64,000 bases of DNA from Silanimonas sp044377035 (GTDB lineage Bacteria > Pseudomonadota > Gammaproteobacteria > Xanthomonadales > Xanthomonadaceae). The notes below the pieces were generated by a model. The model was not told where the DNA came from, did not search any database, and was given only the letters and a program-made list of their open reading frames with translations. Each line of letters starts with the position of its first letter. Position 1 is the stretch's first letter. The stretch covers positions 62,001 to 126,000 of the forward strand of contig NZ_JBILJW010000006.1 in the NCBI RefSeq assembly GCF_044377035.1, written 5' to 3'. A program made the position numbers and the translations under genes. Of this stretch, positions 33,255 through 41,461 are shown one piece after another.

Positions 33255-36059
33255 TTGTTGAATGGACGGCTCGCCGTGCTCCTGCCTTTCCTCCTCGCCT
33301 CGCCCTTCGTCGCCGCCTTGTTGCTCGCGCTGATGCCGCGGGCCGGCCGCGCGATGTCGGCGGCGTTGGCCGGCGGTGGCGCGGTCCTGGGCCTCGTGGC
33401 GCTGTTCGCGCTGGCCCCGGCGGTGTTCGGTGGCGAGGTGCCGCGCTTCTCGGCCCCTTGGCTGCCGGAGATCGGCCTCGCGTTCTCGCTGCGACTCGAC
33501 GGCTTCGCGTGGATGTTCGCCTTGCTGGTGCTGGGCATCGGCGCGCTGATCGTCCTCTACGCCTACTGGTATCTCGCCGACGACGACCCGCCGCAGCGCT
33601 TCTTCGCCAGCCTCGCCCTCTTCATGGGCGCGATGCTCGGGGTGGTGGTCGCCGGCAACCTGCTGCTGCTGGTCGTGTTCTGGGAGCTCACGTCCATCGC
33701 GTCGTTCCTGCTGATCGGGTTCTGGAATGGCGAGCGCGCGGCGCGGCGCGGTGCCCGTATGGCCCTCGCGATCACCGGCGCCGGTGGGCTCGCACTGCTG
33801 GCCGGCGTGCTGATGATCGGCCGCATCGTTGGCAGCTTCGAACTTGACGTGGTGCTGGCCTCGGCCGCGCAGATCCAAGCCCATCCGCTCTATGTCCCGG
33901 CGCTGCTCTGCGTGCTGTTGGGCGCGTTCACGAAATCGGCGCAGTTCCCGTTCCACTTCTGGCTGCCGCACGCCATGGCGGCGCCCACGCCGGTCTCGGC
34001 CTACCTGCACTCCGCCACGATGGTGAAGTGCGGCGTGTTCCTGCTGGCGCGCCTGCATCCGGCCCTGGCCGGCAGCGACGAGTGGTTCCTGATCGTCAGT
34101 AGCGTCGGTTTGGCCACCTTGCTCATCGGCGCCTTCATCGCGATGTTCCAACAGGACCTCAAAGGGTTGCTGGCCTACTCGACCATCAGCCACCTCGGCC
34201 TCATCACCCTGCTGTTCGGCCTGGGCACCGAGATGGCCCTCGTGGCCGGCGTGTTCCACATCCTCAACCACGCCACCTTCAAGGCCAGCCTGTTCATGGC
34301 GGCCGGCATCATCGACCACGAGACCGGCACCCGCGACTTCCGCCGGTTGAATGGCCTGGCGAAGTACATGCCAATCACCGCGGCGCTGGCCATCGCCGCG
34401 TCCCTGGCCATGGCCGGCGTGCCGCTGTTCAACGGCTTCCTGTCGAAGGAGATGTTCCTCACGGAGACGTTGAACGTGCCGACGGTCGCCGGCCTCCACC
34501 TGCTGATCCCCGGCCTCGCGGTGCTGGCAGCGGCGTTCTCGGTGGCCTACTCGATCCGCTTCATCCATGACGTGTTCTTCGGCGGCGAACCGAAGTGCGT
34601 CAAGGGCACGCCGCACGAGCCGCCGCGCTTCATGCGTGTGCCGGTGGAGGTGCTGGTGCTGATCGTGCTGGCCGTGGGCCTGCTGCCGAACCTCACCATC
34701 GGCGAGCTGCTGGCCGTGGGGGCGCAGGGCGCGCTCAACGCCCCATTGCCGGAATACAAGCTTGCGATCTGGCACGGATTCAACGTTCCGTTGCTGATGA
34801 GCGTGATCGGACTCGTGGGTGGCGTAGCGCTGTGGGCCTTCCTGCACCGCATCGGTGCGCTGCGCGCCGACCCTCGCGCTTCGTTCGGAAAGCGTGCGTT
34901 CGACGCCAGCCTCGACCTGCTCGTGGCCGGTGCCGGACCCATAACCCGCGCATTGGAGAGCGGCCGCCTCCCGGCCTACCTCGGTTGGACCTTGGCGGCG
35001 ACGGTCGCTGCTGGCGCGGTGGCCTTCGCAGGCGAAGGCGCTTTCGGTGCGCGCGAGACGCTGCCCGCCGGGCCGGGCGCCTGGGCACTGTGGGTGGTGG
35101 TCGTCATCGCGACGCTCGCGGCGGCGTTCGGCTTCCGCCAGCGTCTGCTCGCGGTGCTGGTCGTCGGTGCCATCGGCCTCGCGGTCTCGCTGGCCTTCGT
35201 GTTCCTGTCGGCGCCGGACCTGGCGTTGACCCAGTTGATGGTGGAAACGCTGTCGATCCTGCTGATCCTGCTGGCCTTGCGCTACCTGCCTCAGGCCTCG
35301 CCGCCGGAGCGTGCGCCGTTGCGAAAGGGCCTCCACGCCGCGCTGGCCCTTGCGGGCGGCGGCATCGTCGGCGCGTTGGCCTACGCGATGATGACCCAGC
35401 CGGTGGCGTCGATCTCGGAGTACTTCCTGCGCACCAGCCAGAGCGAAGGCGGTGGGCTGAACGTGGTGAACGTGATCATCGTCGACTATCGCGCGCTCGA
35501 TACGCTCGGCGAAATCGCGGTCGTGGGCATCGCCGCGCTGATCATCGCGGCCCTGTTGCGGAACGCGCGTCCGCAGCCCGAGGTCGCCGTCCCGGCATTG
35601 CCCGAGGCGCCTTCGCTGATGCTGCAGCTGGTGGCGCAGTGGCTGTTGCCGCTGGGCCTTGCGGTCTCGCTGTACTTCTTCCTGCGCGGCCACAATGCGC
35701 CGGGCGGCGGCTTCATCGCTGCCCTGGTGTTGGTCGGCGTGGTGTTCCTGCAGGCCATGGGCGGCGGCCGCGCGTTGGCCGAGCGGCAGTTCCGCAACGA
35801 CTGGACGGCGTGGATCGGCGTCGGGCTGCTGTTCGCGGCCGTCACTGGCCTTGGCGCCTTCGCGTTCGGCCATCCCTTCCTCACCAGCAGCACGCCCTAT
35901 GTCGAACTGCCGATCCCGGTCGTTGGCGAATGGTTGGGCAAGGTGCCGTTCGCCAGCGCCATGGGCTTCGACACCGGTGTCTACGTCACGGTGGCGGGTG
36001 CGCTGCTGCTGGTGCTGTTCCTGCTGACCCGCCTGCATCGCCCGGAGGGCAAGCGATGA
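33255..36059 (+). CDS. mnhA: Na+/H+ antiporter subunit A fused to B (Mnh/Mrp A+B)
   Basis: 934 residues, very hydrophobic, with about 20 or more helices. Residues about 60-520 are the complex-I-like proton-translocating domain (SAQFPFHFWLPHAMAAPTPV; YSTISHLGLITLLFGLG). Residues 560-750 are the MrpA C-terminal extension (LSAPDLALTQLMVETLSILL). From about 795 to the end is an MnhB domain (GLAVSLYFFLRGHNAPGGGF), so A and B are one polypeptide. With C-G it exchanges cytoplasmic Na+ for H+. The start is uncertain: TTG 33255, TTG 33258 or GTG 33276. The stop overlaps mnhC by 4 nt. Confidence 0.92.
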   Translation: MLNGRLAVLLPFLLASPFVAALLLALMPRAGRAMSAALAGGGAVLGLVALFALAPAVFGGEVPRFSAPWLPEIGLAFSLRLDGFAWMFALLVLGIGALIVLYAYWYLADDDPPQRFFASLALFMGAMLGVVVAGNLLLLVVFWELTSIASFLLIGFWNGERAARRGARMALAITGAGGLALLAGVLMIGRIVGSFELDVVLASAAQIQAHPLYVPALLCVLLGAFTKSAQFPFHFWLPHAMAAPTPVSAYLHSATMVKCGVFLLARLHPALAGSDEWFLIVSSVGLATLLIGAFIAMFQQDLKGLLAYSTISHLGLITLLFGLGTEMALVAGVFHILNHATFKASLFMAAGIIDHETGTRDFRRLNGLAKYMPITAALAIAASLAMAGVPLFNGFLSKEMFLTETLNVPTVAGLHLLIPGLAVLAAAFSVAYSIRFIHDVFFGGEPKCVKGTPHEPPRFMRVPVEVLVLIVLAVGLLPNLTIGELLAVGAQGALNAPLPEYKLAIWHGFNVPLLMSVIGLVGGVALWAFLHRIGALRADPRASFGKRAFDASLDLLVAGAGPITRALESGRLPAYLGWTLAATVAAGAVAFAGEGAFGARETLPAGPGAWALWVVVVIATLAAAFGFRQRLLAVLVVGAIGLAVSLAFVFLSAPDLALTQLMVETLSILLILLALRYLPQASPPERAPLRKGLHAALALAGGGIVGALAYAMMTQPVASISEYFLRTSQSEGGGLNVVNVIIVDYRALDTLGEIAVVGIAALIIAALLRNARPQPEVAVPALPEAPSLMLQLVAQWLLPLGLAVSLYFFLRGHNAPGGGFIAALVLVGVVFLQAMGGGRALAERQFRNDWTAWIGVGLLFAAVTGLGAFAFGHPFLTSSTPYVELPIPVVGEWLGKVPFASAMGFDTGVYVTVAGALLLVLFLLTRLHRPEGKR

Positions 36060-36406
36060 GCCTTGAATTCCTGTTCGCCTCGGGCATCGGCGTGCTGGCC
36101 GCCGGCGGCTTCTGGCTGCTCCTGCGCGCCCGCACGTTCGATGTGATCCTCGGGCTCACCCTGTTGTCCTACGCCGTGAACCTGTTCCTGTTCGCGGCGG
36201 GGCGATTGGCGCCCGGGCGCACGCCGCTGTTGAAGGACGGCGTGGCGCCGCTGCTGGCGAACCACACCGACCCGCTGCCGCAGGCGCTGGTGCTGACGGC
36301 CATCGTCATCAGCATGGCGATGACGGCCGTGATGCTGGTGATGGCGATGCAGGCGCGCGTGGCCAATGCCACCGACCATATCGACGGCCGGGAGCCGCGC
36401 GCATGA
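36056..36406 (+). CDS. mnhC: Na+/H+ antiporter subunit C
   Basis: 116 residues, three helices, a NuoK-like fold. FDVILGLTLLSYAVNLFLF and DPLPQALVLTAIVISMAMTAV are the MnhC/MrpC signature. It begins in an ATGA overlap with the A+B gene and ends in an ATGA overlap with mnhD, so it is translated as part of a coupled series. Confidence 0.92.
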   Translation: MSLEFLFASGIGVLAAGGFWLLLRARTFDVILGLTLLSYAVNLFLFAAGRLAPGRTPLLKDGVAPLLANHTDPLPQALVLTAIVISMAMTAVMLVMAMQARVANATDHIDGREPRA

Positions 36407-37953
36407 GCGGCATGGCTTCGCACATCGCCGTGCTGCCGGTGGTCGTGCCACTGCTCACCGGCGCAACGCTCGTGGTGTTGCATCGCTCGCCGCTGGCTTT
36501 CCGCCGCGCCCTGTCGCTGATCGCGACGCTGATGCTGGGCCTCGTGGTGCTGGGCCTCGGCCTCGCCGTCGAGCACCAAGGGCTCGTGGTGTACCAGGTG
36601 GGCAATTGGCCCTCGTTCGCCGGCATCGTGCTGCTCGCCGATCGGCTCGCGGTGCTGATGCTCGGCCTGCTGGTGCTGCTCGCCTTCGCGAGCCAACTCT
36701 TCGCCGGTGGCGGCGACGATGCCCGCGGTGCCCATTTCCACGCGCTGTTCCAGTTCCAGTTGATGGGCCTGTGCGGCGCCTTCCTGACGCACGACCTGTT
36801 CAACCTGTTCGTCTTCTTTGAGGTGTTGCTCGCGGCCAGCTACGGCCTGCTGCTGCACGGGCAGGGTGGCGAGCGCCTGCGGCAGGGCCTGCACTACGTG
36901 GTGTTGAACCTGGTCGCGTCGGCCCTGTTCCTGTTCGCCGTGGGCGTGCTGTACAGCGTGCTGGGCACGCTGAACATGGCCGACCTCTCCGCGCGGATCG
37001 CCACTCTGCCCGAGGCGCAGCGCCCGCTGGTCGAGGCTGGTGGTTGGCTGCTGCTGATCGTCTTCGCGTTGAAGGCCGCGCTTCTGCCTCTGTACTTCTG
37101 GCTGCCGCGAACCTACGCCTCGGCCTCGGCGCCAGCCGCGATCCTGTTCGCGATCATGACCAAGCTCGGCATCTACGCCGTCATCCGCGTGTACGGCCTG
37201 TTGTTCGGCGCCGACGCGGGGACGCTCGCCGGCTTCGTGCAACCGCTGTTGTTCTGGGCGGGTGCCGGTACGGCCACGCTTGCCGCGCTGGGTGCGCTGG
37301 CATCGCCCACGCTGCGCGGCCTGCTCGGGTATCTCGTCGTCGGATCGGCCGGCGTGCTGTTCATGGCGCTCGGCCTCGGCACCGACGTGGCGCTGGCCGC
37401 CGGGCTGTACTACCTGGTGCATTCGACGCTCGTGGCGGCCGCGTTTTTCCTCCTGGGCGATTGGGTGCGTCGCCATCGTGACGGTGGCGATGCGCTCGGA
37501 CGCGTGGCGGCAATGGCGCGGCCCGCGTGGCTGGGCGGCTTCTTCTTGGTGCTGGCGATGGCCGCCGCGGGCCTGCCGCCGTTCGGTGGCTTCCTCGGCA
37601 AGAGCCTGCTGCTCGCCTACGCCGTGCCTGAGGGCGTGACCATCGTGCTGTGGAGCGTGGTCCTCGGCACCAGCCTGCTGAACCTGCTCGCCCTAGCGCG
37701 GGCCGGCAGCCGGCTGTTCTGGCAGACGCCGGCGGTGGCGACCGCCCGCAACGCCGCGCCCCAGCCGCCGTCGCCCGCCCTCGGCGAACGCGTCGCTATG
37801 CTGGTGCTGGTCTTCGGCCTCATCGTCACCACCGTGATGGCGTCCGACCTCACGCGCTACGTGGCCGGCAGTGCGGCCCAGTTGTCCGATCCCGCCACCT
37901 ATCGCGAGGCCGTGCTCGGCCGCGATCCGCTGCCCACGACGGTGCCCCGCTGA
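36403..37953 (+). CDS. mnhD: Na+/H+ antiporter subunit D
   Basis: 516 residues, about 14 helices, a NuoN/NuoM-like channel subunit. THDLFNLFVFFEVLLAASYGLLL carries the conserved Glu of the antiporter modules and FALKAALLPLYFWLP the conserved Lys; LPPFGGFLGKSLLL is typical of MnhD. It is predicted to conduct protons. It overlaps mnhC by 4 nt, and its TGA shares one base with the ATG of mnhE. Confidence 0.93.
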   Translation: MSGMASHIAVLPVVVPLLTGATLVVLHRSPLAFRRALSLIATLMLGLVVLGLGLAVEHQGLVVYQVGNWPSFAGIVLLADRLAVLMLGLLVLLAFASQLFAGGGDDARGAHFHALFQFQLMGLCGAFLTHDLFNLFVFFEVLLAASYGLLLHGQGGERLRQGLHYVVLNLVASALFLFAVGVLYSVLGTLNMADLSARIATLPEAQRPLVEAGGWLLLIVFALKAALLPLYFWLPRTYASASAPAAILFAIMTKLGIYAVIRVYGLLFGADAGTLAGFVQPLLFWAGAGTATLAALGALASPTLRGLLGYLVVGSAGVLFMALGLGTDVALAAGLYYLVHSTLVAAAFFLLGDWVRRHRDGGDALGRVAAMARPAWLGGFFLVLAMAAAGLPPFGGFLGKSLLLAYAVPEGVTIVLWSVVLGTSLLNLLALARAGSRLFWQTPAVATARNAAPQPPSPALGERVAMLVLVFGLIVTTVMASDLTRYVAGSAAQLSDPATYREAVLGRDPLPTTVPR

Positions 37954-38435
37954 TGCGCGCCTTGATTCCCCATCCCGTCAGCAGTCTTGCCGTCGCGGTC
38001 CTGTGGCTGTTGCTCAATGGCCTGTCGAACGGCCAACTCGTGCTCGCCGTGCTGTTCGCGCTGGCGCTGCCGCGCCTGTTGCCTGCGCCGGCGATTCCTT
38101 CGCCGCGCCTCGCCGCACCGGTGGTCGCCGCCAAGCTGGCGCTGGTCGTGCTCTACGACATCGTCAAGGCCAACCTCGAGGTTGCCGTCCGCATCCTCGG
38201 CCCCGAATCGCGCATCCGCCCGACCTTCGTCTGGGTGCCGCTCGACATCGCCTCGCCGCAGGGCATCGCGGTATTCGCGTCCATCATCACGATGACGCCG
38301 GGCACGCTGAGCTGCGAAGTGAGCGAAGACCGGCGCTGGCTGCTCGTGCATGCCTTCCATGCCGATGACGCTGAGGCCGTCGTTGCAGACGTGAAGTCGC
38401 GCTACGAGGCGCCGCTGAGGGAGATTTTCCGATGA
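37953..38435 (+). CDS. mnhE: Na+/H+ antiporter subunit E
   Basis: 160 residues. Two N-terminal helices (VAVLWLLLNGLSNGQLVLAVLF) precede a cytoplasmic domain with VVLYDIVKANLEVAVRIL and SIITMTPGTLSCEVSEDRRWLLVH, the MnhE family signature. It is a structural subunit of the complex. It starts on the last base of the mnhD stop and overlaps mnhF by 4 nt. Confidence 0.92.
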   Translation: MRALIPHPVSSLAVAVLWLLLNGLSNGQLVLAVLFALALPRLLPAPAIPSPRLAAPVVAAKLALVVLYDIVKANLEVAVRILGPESRIRPTFVWVPLDIASPQGIAVFASIITMTPGTLSCEVSEDRRWLLVHAFHADDAEAVVADVKSRYEAPLREIFR

Positions 38436-38704
38436 TCACCGCCACCGTGCTGCCCTGGGTGGGCGGCGCCTTCGCCGTGGCCCTGCTGCTGGCGTTCTTC
38501 CGCCTGCTGCGTGGGCCGTCCCTCGTCGATCGGGTACTCGCGCTGGACACGCTGTACGTCAACGCGCTCGCCCTGCTCATCGTGCTCGGCATCGCGCTGG
38601 GCGACCCGGTGTACTTCGAGGCCGCATTGCTGATCGCGGTGTTTGGCTTCGTCGGTACCGTGGCGGCGTCGCGCTACCTGCTGCGCGGGAGTGTCGTCGA
38701 ATGA
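38432..38704 (+). CDS. mnhF: Na+/H+ antiporter subunit F
   Basis: 90 residues, three helices. FFRLLRGPSLVDRVLALDTL is the MnhF signature (R-x-x-x-G-P-S-x-x-D-R-V-x-A-x-D). It overlaps mnhE and mnhG by 4 nt each. Confidence 0.92.
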   Translation: MITATVLPWVGGAFAVALLLAFFRLLRGPSLVDRVLALDTLYVNALALLIVLGIALGDPVYFEAALLIAVFGFVGTVAASRYLLRGSVVE

Positions 38705-39036
38705 GCCCGATGCCGTTCTGGTTGGATGTGGTCGTTGCGGCCTTGCTCGTGGCCGGCGCGGCCTTCGCGCTGGTCGGTGCCTGGGGCCTCGCCAAGCTTC
38801 GCGACTTCATGAAGCGTCTCCACGGGCCGACGAAGGCCAGCACCCTCGGCATCGGCCTCTCGCTGATTGCCTCGATGGCTTGGTTCGCCTGGCATGGTGG
38901 CTTCACCGGCCGGGAGTTCCTGGTGACGCTGTTCGTGTTCCTCACGGCGCCGGTGTCGGCGCACCTGCTGGTCAAGGCGGCCATGCGCAGCGAACCGTCG
39001 GCGGTGCCGCCGCGGCGGCCCGAAGCGCGCGACTGA
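38701..39036 (+). CDS. mnhG: Na+/H+ antiporter subunit G
   Basis: 111 residues, three helices. The family pattern GAAFALVGAWGLAKLRDFMKR followed by LHGPTKASTLG (R-L-H-x-P-x-K-x-x-T-L-G) is clear. It is the last gene of the antiporter operon. The soluble Arg/Pro-rich C-terminus ends 79 nt before hutU. Confidence 0.92.
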   Translation: MSPMPFWLDVVVAALLVAGAAFALVGAWGLAKLRDFMKRLHGPTKASTLGIGLSLIASMAWFAWHGGFTGREFLVTLFVFLTAPVSAHLLVKAAMRSEPSAVPPRRPEARD

Positions 39037-39078
39037 GGCGGGCCCGCCGGTCCGGTCGAGGTGGCGGGCGCGCTCGCC

Positions 39079-39084
39079 TACAAT
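39079..39084 (+). promoter_or_regulatory. candidate -10 box (TACAAT) of hutU
   Basis: TACAAT (5 of 6 to consensus) lies 31 nt before the hutU ATG in the 79-nt gap after mnhG. The -35 region is weak. It suggests hutU is not simply read through from the antiporter operon. Confidence 0.45.
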
Positions 39085-39115
39085 CGGCGCCTTGATTCCG
39101 TCACGGACGCCCGCC

Positions 39116-40786
39116 ATGGCCACGCCCCGCCACGATCCTTCCCGCGTCATCCGCGCCCCGCGCGGCAGCGCGCTGCGCTGCAAGAGCTGGCTCACCGAAG
39201 CGGCGCTGCGCATGCTGATGAACAACCTCGATCCGGACGTGGCCGAGGACCCGACCTCGCTGGTGGTGTACGGCGGCATCGGCCGCGCGGCCCGCGACTG
39301 GGCCAGCTTCGACACCATCGTCGAGGTGCTCGAGCGCCTCGAGGACAACCAGACCCTGCTGGTGCAGAGCGGCAAGCCCGTGGGCGTGTTTCCCACGCAC
39401 CCCGATGCGCCGCGCGTGCTGCTCGCCAACTCCAACCTGGTGCCGCATTGGGCCACGTGGCAGCACTTCAACGAACTCGACGCCAAGGGCCTCGCGATGT
39501 ACGGCCAGATGACGGCCGGCTCGTGGATCTACATCGGCTCGCAGGGCATCGTGCAGGGCACTTACGAGACGTTCGCCGAGATGGGGCGCCAGCACTTCGG
39601 CGGCGACCTCACCGGCAAGTGGGTGCTCACCGCGGGTCTCGGCGGCATGGGCGGCGCGCAGCCGCTGGCCGCCACCATGGCCGGTGCCAGCATGCTGGCC
39701 ATCGAGTGCCGCCAGAGCAGCATCGACATGCGCCTTCGCACGCGCTACGTCGATGAGCAGGCCACCGATCTCGACGACGCGCTGGCACGCATCGAGCGTT
39801 ACTGCGCGGAAGGCAAGGCGCGCTCCGTTGCGCTGCTCGGCAATGCCGCCGAAATCCTTCCGGAACTCGTGCGTCGCGGCGTGCGTCCGGATGCCGTGAC
39901 CGACCAGACCTCGGCCCACGATCCGCTGCACGGCTACCTGCCGGCCGGCTGGACGGTGGAGCGATGGCTCGACGAGCAGAAGCACGCGCCGGAGCGCGTC
40001 GTCGAAGCGGCCAAGCATTCGATGCGGATGCACGTCGAAGCGATGCTGCACTTCGAAGACCAGGGCATCCCGGTCTTCGACTACGGCAACAACATCCGCC
40101 AGATGGCCAAGGAAGCCGGCTGCGTTGATGCCTTCGACTTCCCGGGCTTCGTGCCGGCCTACATCCGCCCGCTGTTCTGCCGCGGCATCGGCCCCTTCCG
40201 CTGGGTGGCGCTCTCCGGTGATCCGGAGGACATCGCCAAGACCGATGCGAAGGTGAAGGAACTGATCCCCAACGACCCGCACCTGCACCGCTGGCTCGAC
40301 ATGGCGAAGGAGCGCATCGCCTTCCAAGGGCTGCCGGCACGCATCTGCTGGGTGGGCCTCGGCGACCGCCACCGCCTCGCGCTCGCGTTCAACGAGATGG
40401 TGCGGAACGGTGAACTGAAGGCGCCGATCGTGATCGGCCGCGACCATCTGGATTCCGGCAGCGTGGCCAGCCCGAACCGCGAGACGGAGGCGATGCTCGA
40501 CGGCTCGGACGCCGTGTCCGACTGGCCGCTGCTCAACGCGATGCTCAACGTGGCCGGCGGCGCGACCTGGGTGTCGCTGCACCACGGCGGCGGCGTGGGC
40601 ATGGGCTTCTCGCAGCACAGCGGCGTGGTGATTGTGGCTGATGGCACGGAAGCTGCCGAAAAGCGCCTCGGTCGCGTGCTTTGGAACGACCCCGGCACGG
40701 GTGTCATGCGCCATGCCGACGCGGGCTATGACATCGCCAAGGCCTGCGCGAAGGAAAAGGGCCTCGACCTGCCGATGCTGGGTTGA
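39116..40786 (+). CDS. hutU: urocanate hydratase (urocanase)
   Basis: 556 residues, normal length. HutU converts urocanate to 4-imidazolone-5-propionate with tightly bound NAD+. Conserved stretches include NLDPDVAEDPTSLVVYGGIG, TAGSWIYIGSQGIVQGTYE and VLTAGLGGMGGAQPLAATMA (the NAD region), DQTSAHDPLHGYLPAGW and CRGIGPFRWVALSGDPED. ATG 39116 gives the family-typical beginning. It is 7 kb from hutI/hutF, separated by the homoserine dehydrogenase and antiporter genes; hutH and hutG are not in the window. Confidence 0.95.
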   Translation: MATPRHDPSRVIRAPRGSALRCKSWLTEAALRMLMNNLDPDVAEDPTSLVVYGGIGRAARDWASFDTIVEVLERLEDNQTLLVQSGKPVGVFPTHPDAPRVLLANSNLVPHWATWQHFNELDAKGLAMYGQMTAGSWIYIGSQGIVQGTYETFAEMGRQHFGGDLTGKWVLTAGLGGMGGAQPLAATMAGASMLAIECRQSSIDMRLRTRYVDEQATDLDDALARIERYCAEGKARSVALLGNAAEILPELVRRGVRPDAVTDQTSAHDPLHGYLPAGWTVERWLDEQKHAPERVVEAAKHSMRMHVEAMLHFEDQGIPVFDYGNNIRQMAKEAGCVDAFDFPGFVPAYIRPLFCRGIGPFRWVALSGDPEDIAKTDAKVKELIPNDPHLHRWLDMAKERIAFQGLPARICWVGLGDRHRLALAFNEMVRNGELKAPIVIGRDHLDSGSVASPNRETEAMLDGSDAVSDWPLLNAMLNVAGGATWVSLHHGGGVGMGFSQHSGVVIVADGTEAAEKRLGRVLWNDPGTGVMRHADAGYDIAKACAKEKGLDLPMLG

Positions 40787-40794
40787 GGGCCCCG

Positions 40795-40816
40795 GCCCGC
40801 CGCGTTCGCGGCGGGC
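40795..40816. terminator. hairpin between hutU and the response-regulator gene
   Basis: A 9-bp GC stem, 40795-40803 with 40808-40816, closes on a GTTC loop. It lies between the stops of two convergent genes and could end both transcripts; there is no T-tract. Confidence 0.5.
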
Positions 40817-40826
40817 GGCAGCGGGC

Positions 40827-41372
40827 TCAGGCGCCGCGCTTCGGCGCGGCTTCGCCGTCGAGCAGCTTCTCGACGCGGGCGAACACTTCGAAGCGCGAGA
40901 AGGGCTTCTTCATGAAGTCGTCGGCGCCGATGCGCTGGGCGTAGAACTGCTCGGTCGCCTGTTCGTTGCCGGACATCATGATCACCGGGATGTCCTTGCT
41001 GATCGGGTCGCGGCGGATGCGGCGCAGGGCCTCGAAGCCGTTGATGCCCGGGAGAACGATGTCGAGGAAGATGATCTCGGGCGGATTCGCTGCGATCTTG
41101 GCGAGGCCGCCCTCGGCGTCGCCGGCCGTATCGAGCTGGTAGCGATTCTGCAGCAGCATGCGTGCCAACGCGGCCGTGACGGTGGCGGAGTCGTCGATGA
41201 TCAGGGCGCGGGTGCCCTCACGCGCGTTGCGGCGGTCGTGCAACCGGCGCTCGATACCGTTGGGCACGGCGCGGGTTTCGTTTTCGAGCTCGGAGCGATT
41301 GACGGCGTCTTCTGGGTTGCCCGTCGGCGTGGACTGGGCGAGGAAGCGCTTGAGGCGGTCGATCAGGCTCAC
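40827..41372 (-). CDS. single-domain response regulator (CheY/PilH-like)
   Basis: 181 residues. Residues 1-53 are a basic, probably flexible extension; the receiver domain follows: ALIIDDSA (Asp60, Asp61), phospho-acceptor Asp104 in IIFLDIVLPG, VIMMSGN with the conserved Ser, and DDFMKKPFS with the conserved Lys. There is no output domain. It may act through protein contact, as PilG/PilH or CheY do. The GTG at 41372 has GGAG 6 nt upstream; a longer frame overlaps the Bcp gene antisense-free but lacks family sequence. No kinase is adjacent. Confidence 0.82.
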   Translation of the reverse strand: MSLIDRLKRFLAQSTPTGNPEDAVNRSELENETRAVPNGIERRLHDRRNAREGTRALIIDDSATVTAALARMLLQNRYQLDTAGDAEGGLAKIAANPPEIIFLDIVLPGINGFEALRRIRRDPISKDIPVIMMSGNEQATEQFYAQRIGADDFMKKPFSRFEVFARVEKLLDGEAAPKRGA

Positions 41373-41461
41373 TGGGGGCTCCGCAAGATGACGACAGCAG
41401 GCTCGCACATGCGGTCGTCGGGGTGAAGCGGTCCGGGGTAGGAAAACACCCCGGCGGAGCG

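Noticed and set aside
33120..36038. 972-residue frame on the minus strand opposite mnhA
   Set aside because: Gln/Arg/Asp/His-rich composition is the mirror of a G/C-rich membrane-protein gene; the + strand product is a clear antiporter subunit in a conserved operon.
33255..38704. Complex I (Nuo) operon
   Set aside because: The NuoL/M/N/K-like proteins occur with MnhE, F and G signatures and no quinone or flavin subunits, so this is an Mnh/Mrp antiporter.
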